NCBI RefSeq assembly: GCF_029433255.1
Contig: NZ_JAQTHU010000001.1
Coordinates: 1,364,001 to 1,428,000, forward strand
Length of the DNA stretch: 64,000 bases
Direction of reading: 5' to 3'
From: Lactobacillus sp. ESL0791
Lineage (GTDB): Bacteria > Bacillota > Bacilli > Lactobacillales > Lactobacillaceae
The position numbers were made by a program, and so were the translations under genes. The notes under the pieces are model-generated. The model searched no databases. It was not told the DNA's origin and saw only the letters and a list, made by a program, of their open reading frames with translations. Shown here piece after piece: positions 38,387 to 46,163 of this stretch; the stretch's first letter is position 1, and the number at the start of each line of letters is the position of its first letter.

Positions 38387-38791
38387 TTAATATTTAGATG
38401 CCTTGGTGCGACCATCCCATTCATCAAACCCATCCTTTAACCAATAAATTGAAGTGAATTTCTTCTTTTTCAAAAACCTGGCCGCACGCAGTGTCACCGT
38501 CAACGAATCCGAATAAAGGTAAACCGGCAAGTCAGGGCGCAATTCACTGTATTGGTACTTAATCATTGTATATGGCAGGCTTCTTGCGCCGTCAATGTGC
38601 TTACGCTTAAACGGTTCTTTTTCACGTAAATCAACAATCTGCGCCTTGCGCATGCCAGCCTTAAAGCCGTCATTATCCAAGCCATTGTTACCCAAACGCT
38701 TGGCCTGAATTTTATTCCACGCCCAAACGCCGACAAAGCCTAAAATAATTGCTACCAGTACAACATCTAAAATAATGATAAATTGGCTCAT
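38387..38791 (-). CDS. Membrane-anchored rhodanese-like protein lacking the catalytic Cys
   Basis: The 134-residue protein has an N-terminal TM helix (IILDVVLVAIILGFVGVWAW) followed by a rhodanese domain (IVDLREKEPFKRKHIDGARSLPY ... WLKDGFDEWDG). The active-site loop reads LYSDSLTVTLRAARFL, and no Cys is present anywhere in the protein, so sulfurtransferase activity is not expected. It is related to Bacillus YqhL-type proteins. It is the last gene of the rpmG/rhomboid cluster in this orientation. The role is unknown. Confidence 0.85.
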   Translation of the reverse strand: MSQFIIILDVVLVAIILGFVGVWAWNKIQAKRLGNNGLDNDGFKAGMRKAQIVDLREKEPFKRKHIDGARSLPYTMIKYQYSELRPDLPVYLYSDSLTVTLRAARFLKKKKFTSIYWLKDGFDEWDGRTKASKY

Positions 38792-38854
38792 TGCTGCAAA
38801 TTCTCTCCTCTAAAAATACTCACTTTATATCATACTCTCAAATCAAACTGTCGG

Positions 38855-39061
38855 CTATGCTTTTTTGGCCCGCTCCTCACGTTCATACTCACGCTGCAGA
38901 ATCAGCTTGGCAACCAGGTAATCGTGTCGGTCAAGCAGACCCGCATGGTTGATGTTATCCAATTCCAGAGCCATTAATTCAATGTCCCAAATTCGCTTGC
39001 CGACATGAACAAGCACACCGTATTTTTCCAGCAGTTGCTGCACATCATACAAGGTTTTCAT
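38855..39061 (-). CDS. yqgQ: YqgQ-family (DUF910) small protein
   Basis: This 68-residue protein (MKTLYDVQQLLEKYGVLVHVGKR then DIELMALEL) is of the YqgQ family, a small helical protein of unknown function conserved downstream of the rhomboid gene in Firmicutes. It shares one base with the rhomboid stop, so it is translationally coupled. Confidence 0.88.
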   Translation of the reverse strand: MKTLYDVQQLLEKYGVLVHVGKRIWDIELMALELDNINHAGLLDRHDYLVAKLILQREYEREERAKKA

Positions 39062-39741
39062 CAGAAATTAATTACCATTCCCATTCTGACAGTCAGAACA
39101 ATGTATAAAAGCAAGACCGCTCCTGCCAGCACACGCCATTTAACACTATATTTTTGCACCATTTTGTCGCCCATGACAATTGCCAGCAGAAAACCGCTGA
39201 TAAGCCCGCCAAGGTGCCCCTGCAAGTCAATTCCCGGATCAAAAATATCTAATGCAATATTGATCAGCGCCAGCCAAAAGGCCTGACGGCCCAAATAGGA
39301 AATCATCGGGTTGGCCCGGTTACGCAGCCCAATTGCCACCATTGCGCCAAACAGACCGAAAATTGCGGTCGATGCCCCCGCGCTAATTGCCCGGTCATCA
39401 CCAAAAGCAAAGCTAAACAAGTTACCGCCGACGCCAGCTAAGAGATAAACAAAAAGAAAACGCAGGTGCCCCATCATCGGTTCCAGATATTGGCCCATGT
39501 AATAAAAAATTACCGCATTTGAAACCAGGTGCAGTATCCCAATATGCAAAAACTGGGCGGTAAAAAGCCGCCACCACTGGCCGCCAGCCGCAATTGCATA
39601 GTTGCTCATTGCGCCCATTTTGAGTAAAACATAATTATTTTCCGAGCCGCCGGTAAAGGTCTCAATTAAGAAAGCCACGAGCAACACCACTAAAATCAGG
39701 ATTGTTGCCCAGCTGTCTTTTAACCGCATTCTTTGATTCAT
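39061..39741 (-). CDS. Rhomboid-family intramembrane serine protease
   Basis: The 226-residue polytopic protein has the catalytic dyad Ser124 (SAGASTAIFGLFGA) and His176 (QGHLGGLISG). The oxyanion-region HIGILHLVSNAVIFYYMG motif is near residue 70. It cleaves transmembrane substrates in the bilayer. It corresponds in position to Bacillus gluP (yqgP) but lacks that protein's large soluble extensions. It lies between the 5-formyl-THF cyclo-ligase gene and yqgQ, as in Bacillus. Confidence 0.95.
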   Translation of the reverse strand: MNQRMRLKDSWATILILVVLLVAFLIETFTGGSENNYVLLKMGAMSNYAIAAGGQWWRLFTAQFLHIGILHLVSNAVIFYYMGQYLEPMMGHLRFLFVYLLAGVGGNLFSFAFGDDRAISAGASTAIFGLFGAMVAIGLRNRANPMISYLGRQAFWLALINIALDIFDPGIDLQGHLGGLISGFLLAIVMGDKMVQKYSVKWRVLAGAVLLLYIVLTVRMGMVINF

Positions 39742-39744
39742 TAA

Positions 39745-40317
39745 TTAACCTCGTAAAATTTGGTCGGGCAAAATGATTGTCTGCACCGGGACATCTGTTT
39801 TTTCAACCGGCCATACAGCAGTTTGAAAACTCATCTTTGAATTGACCAGTGCCACCGTTTGGCTAGCGGGGTGCTTTGCCAAAAAGCGGTCATAGTAGCC
39901 GCCGCCAAAGTTAAGCCGCTGGTGGCTGTCAAGCGCAAATGCTAGGCCCGGGACCACAATCAAGTCCAATTCGTTATTAATCGGCGCTGTCGCATCGTCA
40001 ACTTCCTTGACACCAAAGCGGGACTTTTTCAATTTGGTCATATAGGTGTAGTAAACAAAATCCTGGGTGTGCTCGTGATCATTATTTGCCCTTGCCAAGT
40101 AAACATCCTTGCCTTGATCCCACAGGCGGGCAATCAGTCGGGAGGTATCGACCTCACTTGGCAGTGACGCGGTAACACCGATTGAGCGGCTGTTTTTAAT
40201 CAGGTCGCTCCCCATAAGCTGCTCAAGCAAAAGTTGATCTTCTTCGTCCTTTTTGGCACTTTTGGCATATTCTGCTAAAAGTTTTATCTGTTTTTTACGT
40301 AAATCTTTCTTATCCAT
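39745..40317 (-). CDS. 5-formyltetrahydrofolate cyclo-ligase
   Basis: This ATP-dependent enzyme converts 5-formyl-THF to methenyl-THF. The protein has about 190 residues from the ATG at 40317, which is preceded by GGAAG. Family motifs are the N-terminal LRKKQIKLLAEY, the substrate segment DLIVVPGLAFALD and the nucleotide site RLNFGGGYYDRFLAKHP. It lies 3 bp upstream of the rhomboid gene and is cotranscribed with it. The rpmG terminator overlaps its 5' end. Confidence 0.94.
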   Translation of the reverse strand: MDKKDLRKKQIKLLAEYAKSAKKDEEDQLLLEQLMGSDLIKNSRSIGVTASLPSEVDTSRLIARLWDQGKDVYLARANNDHEHTQDFVYYTYMTKLKKSRFGVKEVDDATAPINNELDLIVVPGLAFALDSHQRLNFGGGYYDRFLAKHPASQTVALVNSKMSFQTAVWPVEKTDVPVQTIILPDQILRG

Positions 40318-40336
40318 TTTTCTTCCAAACAGCAAA

Positions 40337-40367
40337 AAATAGCAGGCATAAACAACCCTGCTATTTT
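40337..40367 (-). terminator. Terminator/attenuator after rpmG
   Basis: AAATAGCAGG pairs with CCTGCTATTT around an 11-nt loop. On the minus strand a T run follows the stem and runs into the ribosome-binding region of the cyclo-ligase gene. It probably ends or reduces rpmG transcription. Confidence 0.7.
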
Positions 40368-40374
40368 GGTTTTA

Positions 40375-40524
40375 TTACTTAGTTTCACGATGAAGCGTTG
40401 TGTGTCTTTCAACTGGACAATACTTCTTCAAACTTAAACGTTCCGGATGCTTACGCTTGTTTTTCTTAGATAAGTAACTTCTGTCACCACATTCGGTGCA
40501 TTCCAAAATGATGTTATCTGCCAT
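40375..40524 (-). CDS. rpmG: 50S ribosomal protein L33
   Basis: The 49-residue product reads [19 protein letters not shown] and continues with [20 protein letters not shown]. It is a zinc-ribbon-type L33 with three of the usual Cys positions visible (two in CTEC, one in KYCPVE). The fourth, normally after KYCPxC, is Val, so this may be a zinc-independent (C-minus) form. GGTGGTGAAAG precedes the ATG. The PBP-rpmG-cyclo-ligase-rhomboid order is conserved in Firmicutes. Confidence 0.95.
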   Translation of the reverse strand: MADNIILECTECGDRSYLSKKNKRKHPERLSLKKYCPVERHTTLHRETK

Positions 40525-40607
40525 TTCTTTCACCACCTACAAATTTTTATTCTGACTGTATTAGAATAGCATTTTTCTTGAGTTTTGGCTAGTCTAATGA
40601 GTATTTT

Positions 40608-42698
40608 TTACTGTTTATGCAATTTATAATAGTCCTGAACCATTTCTTTTGCGACCTGCAAGGTATATGAACCCTCGCCCTCCGGGTCAAGACCAGGAAA
40701 GACAACTGCAATTGCCAAATCGGGATTGTTTACCGGGGCATAACCAACAAAAGTAGCATTGACTACTGCCGGCGGATTCTTCTGATTAGGGTTATCAGGA
40801 TCATAGTAAAAAGTTTCCGCCGTTCCCGTCTTCCCGGCAATTTGCGGCTTAACATCTTTTAGTTTGTGGGCCGTGCCCCAGCCGTTAGTCCCATGAACAA
40901 CCCGGTAAAAACCTTGACGGACAACATCCAGTTCATCTGGTGTCCACGGAATCCGTAGCTGCACATTCGGCTGCTTGTTGTAACCGGTATAGATGTGCTG
41001 ACCATTGGTTGAAGTGCGGCCAATTGACTGCACAATGTATGGCTGCATCCGGTAACCGCCATTAGCAATCGTCGACACATACTGCACCATCTGAATCGGT
41101 GTATAAGCATCATAGTTGCCATAAGAAAGGTCAAGAACCGAACCAGAAAGAATCTGTCCTTGAGCGTTAAAGGACTTACCCTGAATCCCCGAAATCTCGC
41201 CAGGCAGGTCAACTCCGGTCTTTTGTCCTAGACCAAACATATTAAAATTGCGCCGCAAAACATTAAACGCGTTGTCGGGCATGCTGATAAACTCCTTGGG
41301 AACATATTTTGCATGTACCCACTTCATTGCCAAGTGCATCATGTAAATGTTACTGGAAACCTCAAGTGCGGTTTCCGCATCAAGTGCACCAAAAGTATTT
41401 AACGGATAGACCGATTTTTTAATCGGCGAACCCGGCAAGTAAATAGCCGTATCTGGAAACGTGTTATCCGTCGGTGTAATAACGTGATTGATTAATCCGC
41501 CGCTGACCGTGGCCCCCTTGACTGCCGATCCCATGACAAAAGCCTGGTTGATAACCCCCAGAGCATTATCGGTTGTTTTGTTCTTGTTGGGATCGCGATT
41601 AATTCCGGCCACCGCCAGCAAAGCACCCGTCTGCGGATTCATTGCAATCGCGTAAGCACCATTCGAATATTTGGCAGCACCAGAACCGATAGCTGATGCA
41701 TAAACCTGCTTTAGAGTTGCCTGCACCTTTTTTTGATAAGCGGCATCCAGTGTCAACATTAAACTAGCACCAGCCTGGCCCTGATAAATGGTCTTAGTAT
41801 CCTGGATATCACCATTGTCCTTGGTAATAACTTCGCTGGTCGTCTTTGTCCCCCGCAAAAGCGGTTCATATTCCTGTTCCAGGTATGAGGTGCCGACCCG
41901 ATCATTACGCGAGTAACCATTGGTTAAGTAGTATTGCAAGTTATCACTGGGCAGCCCCGCCTTTTCCGTTGAAACTGAGCCAATAATACTTTGAATTGAA
42001 GAACCGTTGGGATACTCCCGCTGCCAATCCGTGCCGATGCCGACACCCGGCAGGTCAGCCAGGTGCTCCCCCACTTTGGCAATTTCCTTGTTGGTTAAGT
42101 CCTTATTTTTGACGTAAATTGTTGATAGAGTATATGCACCCGAAATCTTATTAAAAATCAAGGCAGCAGTTTTTTGCCGCGGCGTAAACTTAAGTCCCTC
42201 TTTTTTTACCTGAGCAACTATTTGGTCTGTCTTATAATCTTCATCCTCACTAGCCTGAACAGACTTGGGCAACTTGGCCTCTTCCCTAAGCGCGTTATCC
42301 GAATTGCCCAAATAATAATTTATTTCCTGCACTTGTGTCGGCTTTTCATCGCTTAACGTAATGTAGTTGCTTAAAGTTGTCGAAATTTGGTAGATCTGAT
42401 CGGTAGACGTTGAAGCACCCTTAGTATAGGTAATTGCGTTGCTGGCGCGATTGCCCACCAGGATACGGCCCCGACTGTCATACATAATTCCGCGGGGAAC
42501 TTGACTGGACACAATGGTTGAACTTGACTTTTGCACTTCTGATTTAAAACGCGAGCCATAACCGATTTGCAAGTATGCCAATTGTCCAATTAAAGTGGCA
42601 AATAATACAAAAATCACCCCAAGAATTATTTTCATTCTGATCGGCGTTGCGGACTGTTCTCGCGATCCAGTCCCCCTATTTTTCTTTAAATATTTCAC
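40608..42698 (-). CDS. Class B penicillin-binding protein (PBP2-type transpeptidase)
   Basis: The 696-residue protein has a cytoplasmic basic tail, one TM helix (about 22-43), a dimerisation domain starting PRGIMYDSRGRILVGN and a C-terminal transpeptidase domain. The nucleophile is Ser391 in GSAVKG (SxxK). SSN appears in LEVSSNIYMM and KTG in IAGKTGTAET. It crosslinks peptidoglycan during elongation, as does Bacillus PbpA, which has the same rpmG neighbour. I chose GTG 42698, 9 bp after AGGA; a TTG three codons upstream is too close. Confidence 0.93.
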   Translation of the reverse strand: MKYLKKNRGTGSREQSATPIRMKIILGVIFVLFATLIGQLAYLQIGYGSRFKSEVQKSSSTIVSSQVPRGIMYDSRGRILVGNRASNAITYTKGASTSTDQIYQISTTLSNYITLSDEKPTQVQEINYYLGNSDNALREEAKLPKSVQASEDEDYKTDQIVAQVKKEGLKFTPRQKTAALIFNKISGAYTLSTIYVKNKDLTNKEIAKVGEHLADLPGVGIGTDWQREYPNGSSIQSIIGSVSTEKAGLPSDNLQYYLTNGYSRNDRVGTSYLEQEYEPLLRGTKTTSEVITKDNGDIQDTKTIYQGQAGASLMLTLDAAYQKKVQATLKQVYASAIGSGAAKYSNGAYAIAMNPQTGALLAVAGINRDPNKNKTTDNALGVINQAFVMGSAVKGATVSGGLINHVITPTDNTFPDTAIYLPGSPIKKSVYPLNTFGALDAETALEVSSNIYMMHLAMKWVHAKYVPKEFISMPDNAFNVLRRNFNMFGLGQKTGVDLPGEISGIQGKSFNAQGQILSGSVLDLSYGNYDAYTPIQMVQYVSTIANGGYRMQPYIVQSIGRTSTNGQHIYTGYNKQPNVQLRIPWTPDELDVVRQGFYRVVHGTNGWGTAHKLKDVKPQIAGKTGTAETFYYDPDNPNQKNPPAVVNATFVGYAPVNNPDLAIAVVFPGLDPEGEGSYTLQVAKEMVQDYYKLHKQ

Positions 42699-42893
42699 GT
42701 AAATCAATCCTCGCTCAAACTGTAGTCATTTTAACAAAAAGCTGCGGGCAATTCTATGACTAGACCGAGAGTTTTGGTAAATTTTAAGATACAAGTTATT
42801 AAACATTTTTTTAATAATTGTCTTTGACCTGACAATTTGTAATAAAATAAAAGTGAAAAAATTTGTTAGATAATAAAGAGAAAGAAGATCATC

Positions 42894-43811
42894 ATGACAC
42901 TTAAATATCAAATTGGCGTTGATGCTGGTGGTACCCATACCACCGCGATTGCTTACGATACGGCTGGCAGGGAGCTTAATCGCGCAGAAAGCGGCCCAGG
43001 ACAAATAAATGCTGATTATGAGCACGGCATTGGCAATATCGCAGATGCGATTAACGAATTAATCAACGAAATCGACGGTGACTGCATGCGAGTTTTATGC
43101 GGCATTGCAGGACTGTCTGTTGTCGGTAATGCCCCGCTGGTGGCAGCAACAATTTCTTCCAAAATTGGCAACTTGCCGACAAGGGCAATTACTGATTCGC
43201 TTTTGGCTCTATATAATGGGCTTAAGGGCGAAGATGGCGGGCTCGTGATTGCGGGAACCGGTTCGGTGTTTAACGGCCTTCAGAAGGGCAGCATTATTAC
43301 CACGGGCGGTTATGGCAGCCTGCTTGGTGATGAGGGATCAGGCTACGCAATCGTTGTCAGTGCCATGAAGTCGGCCCTGCTCAGTTGGGACAAACGCGAA
43401 GAAAATGCACTCATCCCCCTATTCAACAACTTATTCAAAGTTGATAATATCTCCGACGCTACCGCTAAATTTTATAAATTAGTGCCAGCAGAAGTTGCCG
43501 CCATGGCCGTTAATGTTGCTAAGCTGGCTGACAGCGGCGACAAGGATGCTACCGCGGTAATTCATGAACAGGCGCTGCTTTTAGCACGCGACATCATCAA
43601 TGGTCTTGACCGCTACGAGAAGCCGAAGCCGATGAAAATTGCTTTAACCGGTTCAGTTCTTGCTAACAACCAAATGCTACGGGACTTCATGATTGACCGC
43701 ATTCATACCAACTACCCTGAGGCAGAATTTTCAATTTCTAACGGCGAAAATGCTCGCGGGGTTATTTATGATAAGAGTAAGGATTACCGCTACTTCACAA
43801 ATCATAACTAA
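42894..43811 (+). CDS. BadF/BadG-type ATPase, probable N-acetylglucosamine kinase
   Basis: The 305-residue ASKHA-fold protein has the phosphate-1 loop GVDAGGTHTTAIAYD at residues 7-21. The phosphate-2 segment is VIAGTGSVFNGL, followed by GGYGSLLGDEGSGYAIV. These match bacterial GlcNAc-kinase-like members of the BadF family, pointing to amino-sugar salvage. It is a single gene, divergent from the PBP gene, with its own terminator. Kinase specificity is inferred from family only. Confidence 0.88.
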   Translation: MTLKYQIGVDAGGTHTTAIAYDTAGRELNRAESGPGQINADYEHGIGNIADAINELINEIDGDCMRVLCGIAGLSVVGNAPLVAATISSKIGNLPTRAITDSLLALYNGLKGEDGGLVIAGTGSVFNGLQKGSIITTGGYGSLLGDEGSGYAIVVSAMKSALLSWDKREENALIPLFNNLFKVDNISDATAKFYKLVPAEVAAMAVNVAKLADSGDKDATAVIHEQALLLARDIINGLDRYEKPKPMKIALTGSVLANNQMLRDFMIDRIHTNYPEAEFSISNGENARGVIYDKSKDYRYFTNHN

Positions 43812-43834
43812 TAAAATACTATACATTAAAAAAA

Positions 43835-43865
43835 GATTTTGGGAATAAATTTCATTACCAAAATC
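43835..43865. terminator. Bidirectional terminator after the sugar-kinase gene
   Basis: GATTTTGG and CCAAAATC enclose a 15-nt loop, with A/T runs of seven on both sides. It serves the convergent kinase and hypothetical genes. Confidence 0.85.
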
Positions 43866-43911
43866 ATTTTTTTGTATCTTTCAATAAATTTGAAAATTTT
43901 ACTCTTGGTTG

Positions 43912-44676
43912 TTACAGTAAAATATCCTTAATCATTTTTACCGGAGATAAGCACCCGTTTGCTGTCATAATCTGCTGGTTATGTCTAACTAACATTTGTG
44001 ACAAAATCGATAAAACGTCTTGGCGATTACCGGCTATAAATTGTAATTCCGTATCGTCCACATTTAATTGCAATTTATTACTAAATAAGTTGTCAGTTTC
44101 AGTTGGTGCTCCGTTTAACAAAATACATACGTTTTTCAACTTACTATTGTTAACAATTTTTTCCCAGGCAGCATCTAACAACTGCCACTCATCTCGATCG
44201 TCAAGCCAAACTGTCTCAGCTTGTTTAGAAATAACATACGAATTTATTTTAGCTTGTTCTCCATCTGATTTTTGTTTGTCGGTAAACAATACCGTTTGCC
44301 AACTAACAGAAGACTGCGGACTTACTTCAAAAGTCATATCAAACGCTAAGTAAGCTACATATCTTACGTTGGGTTCAGTTAAACACTTTAATGAAATATA
44401 GTAATTTTTTTCAATAATTGGTGCTGAATAGCGCGAAATTACCTTTTTATCGTCTTTGTCAGTAAAGAGAATACATTGATTTTTTTGATCCCAATGCCAG
44501 TGACGCTCACGTGGATAGAAATCTATATGCGACGGAAATTCCAGCGTATGATCAGAATTAAATCTAATCATTAAAATAGCATTACTATGTCCCATAAAAA
44601 TCGTTATTTCCGGTCGACCTTTTTTACAGACAAAATCATGCCCTGTGCAGATTGCCAACATTTCTTCCTCTGTCAT
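43912..44676 (-). CDS. Hypothetical protein, partner of the adjacent glycosyltransferase-like gene
   Basis: The 254-residue soluble protein has no TM or signal peptide. It has a beta-rich N-terminal half with many aromatic residues (HIDFYPRERHWHWDQKNQCILF; YYISLKC) and a mixed C-terminal half. No family is recognised. It lies 18 bp downstream of the 242-residue glycosyltransferase-like gene with a shared orientation, so it is probably cotranscribed and functionally linked. Lactobacillar paralogue groups next to glycosyltransferases are the most likely relatives. Confidence 0.6.
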   Translation of the reverse strand: MTEEEMLAICTGHDFVCKKGRPEITIFMGHSNAILMIRFNSDHTLEFPSHIDFYPRERHWHWDQKNQCILFTDKDDKKVISRYSAPIIEKNYYISLKCLTEPNVRYVAYLAFDMTFEVSPQSSVSWQTVLFTDKQKSDGEQAKINSYVISKQAETVWLDDRDEWQLLDAAWEKIVNNSKLKNVCILLNGAPTETDNLFSNKLQLNVDDTELQFIAGNRQDVLSILSQMLVRHNQQIMTANGCLSPVKMIKDILL

Positions 44677-44694
44677 TAATTTTACCTTTATAAA

Positions 44695-45423
44695 TTATTT
44701 ATGTTTAAACCAAGACTTTATCAAACGATCGTTATACATAAACTTTGAAGAAACTTTACGACCATGACATAAGCGTCCGGAAAAGAAATTGTAGGCAATA
44801 TAATTGACTATTGCCATTTCAAAATTACCAAAATGAGTATCACCCTGTCCCAAATATTCTTGAACAGTATCATCGGTATACAATTTCATAAAAATTCCTA
44901 AGAATTCAAGCAAAACCGCCCTTGTACCAAGAAGAATGCCAGCATTAAGCAGCTGCAAATGCTTATTTCGCTTGATAAAATCTGTCACATAATTTGGTTT
45001 AGCATCATCTTGCACAATATAGGTATTAAGATCGTTATATTCATCCCCAATATACAAAATATTATCATCAATCTTTGTAAAGGGATAATTCATCATCTCC
45101 ACATCTCCAATATCCACCAGTGCAGCCTGCTCAATTTCATTATGTTGCAGTAAATATTCATACGCCAATTCCCATCTGGCAAAATACAGTTTCAATCCTT
45201 TCTTGGGATAATGCCCGAAAGGTTCAAGATAAATTGCCTTCACCAGTGGCGCTAAATTTTGCGTATTTTTAAAATTAACTAAGATATCAGTTTCAACCCC
45301 AAATTTACTCACCGAATTTGTTAGCCGATATGAAAGTTTATTAAGATCGACTGAACTTTTAGTTACATTATGTTGTGGTTCATTTATTTTAATAAGATAT
45401 TCGGCAATAACAGCATTTTTCAT
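44695..45423 (-). CDS. Glycosyltransferase-like protein (GT-A type)
   Basis: The 242-residue protein has LYFARWELAYEYL followed by AALVDIGDVEMMNYPF, a DxxD-like acidic site where nucleotide-sugar GTs bind metal. HLQLLNAGILLGTRAVLLEFL (acceptor or sugar-binding motif NAGI) and GDTHFGNFEMAIVNY follow. This order is shared by small glycosyltransferases of the DUF616-like group. It is predicted cytoplasmic; donor and acceptor are unknown. It is the upstream member of a two-gene cassette inserted between the kinase and greA. Confidence 0.6.
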   Translation of the reverse strand: MKNAVIAEYLIKINEPQHNVTKSSVDLNKLSYRLTNSVSKFGVETDILVNFKNTQNLAPLVKAIYLEPFGHYPKKGLKLYFARWELAYEYLLQHNEIEQAALVDIGDVEMMNYPFTKIDDNILYIGDEYNDLNTYIVQDDAKPNYVTDFIKRNKHLQLLNAGILLGTRAVLLEFLGIFMKLYTDDTVQEYLGQGDTHFGNFEMAIVNYIAYNFFSGRLCHGRKVSSKFMYNDRLIKSWFKHK

Positions 45424-45583
45424 AATATTCTCTATTTTCTAAAAAATTGCGCAATTTCAACGTTTTTTCGCACTTTGCACGTATCCTGCCTTTTAAAAAG
45501 ACAATCATTATTATTATAAAATTTTAAAGGAGTAATTAGCAACTGATAATTAAGATTTTTATTATCTAACGATAGATAATAAA

Positions 45584-45606
45584 AAAGACAGCTTCTTGCT
45601 GTCTTT
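45584..45606 (-). terminator. Terminator after greA
   Basis: AAAGACAGC and GCTGTCTTT enclose a 5-nt loop, followed on the minus strand by TTTTTTATT. It overlaps the greA 3' end region. A second perfect palindrome, ATTATCTA-ACGA-TAGATAAT, lies just beyond at 45561-45580. Confidence 0.85.
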
Positions 45607-45609
45607 CCA

Positions 45610-46086
45610 TTAGTCCTCAACTTTATTGATGACCGCATCAAACTTGCCGCCGGGTGTAGTGATTGTCACTGTTTGCCCCTTTTTCTTGCCCAGCAGGGCT
45701 TGAGCAATCGGCGAATCATTGGAAATTTTTCCGTTTAACGGATCCGATTCATCGCTCCCGACAATCGTGTAAGTTTCCGGATCATCCTCACCAACCTCGG
45801 TGTAGGTGACCGTTTTACCAACGGCAACTTCATCGGGATCACTGGCATTAGCATCAACAACGTGTGCATACTTTAGCATTTCTTCAACCACGTTGATACG
45901 GTCCTCAAGGTGACTCTGCTCATCCTTAGCGGCATCATACTCGGAGTTCTCAGACAGGTCGCCATAGGAACGCGCGACCTTAATTCGCTGAATAACCTCC
46001 GGTCGTTTGACTAATTTTAAATTTTTTAATTCTGCCTCAAGTTTTTCTTTACCCTCAGCAGTCATTGGATATGATTTTTCAGGCAT
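45610..46086 (-). CDS. greA: Transcription elongation factor GreA
   Basis: GreA rescues backtracked RNA polymerase by stimulating transcript cleavage. The 158-residue protein has the N-terminal coiled-coil with the acidic tip [14 protein letters not shown] and the C-terminal FKBP-like domain. Terminal motifs are [31 protein letters not shown]. It is normal in length and is followed by a strong terminator. Confidence 0.97.
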   Translation of the reverse strand: MPEKSYPMTAEGKEKLEAELKNLKLVKRPEVIQRIKVARSYGDLSENSEYDAAKDEQSHLEDRINVVEEMLKYAHVVDANASDPDEVAVGKTVTYTEVGEDDPETYTIVGSDESDPLNGKISNDSPIAQALLGKKKGQTVTITTPGGKFDAVINKVED

Positions 46087-46163
46087 AAAATTTCTACTCC
46101 TTAAAGTTTAATTTTCTTTTTGCACTGTCTTATCTTATTTATTTCCGAGGATAAAGTCAACCC

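Noticed and set aside
45561..45580. Perfect palindrome ATTATCTA-ACGA-TAGATAAT as an independent regulatory element
   Set aside because: It lies directly beyond the greA terminator in a non-coding gap, is AT-rich, and has no obvious gene to regulate. It may be just part of the termination region.
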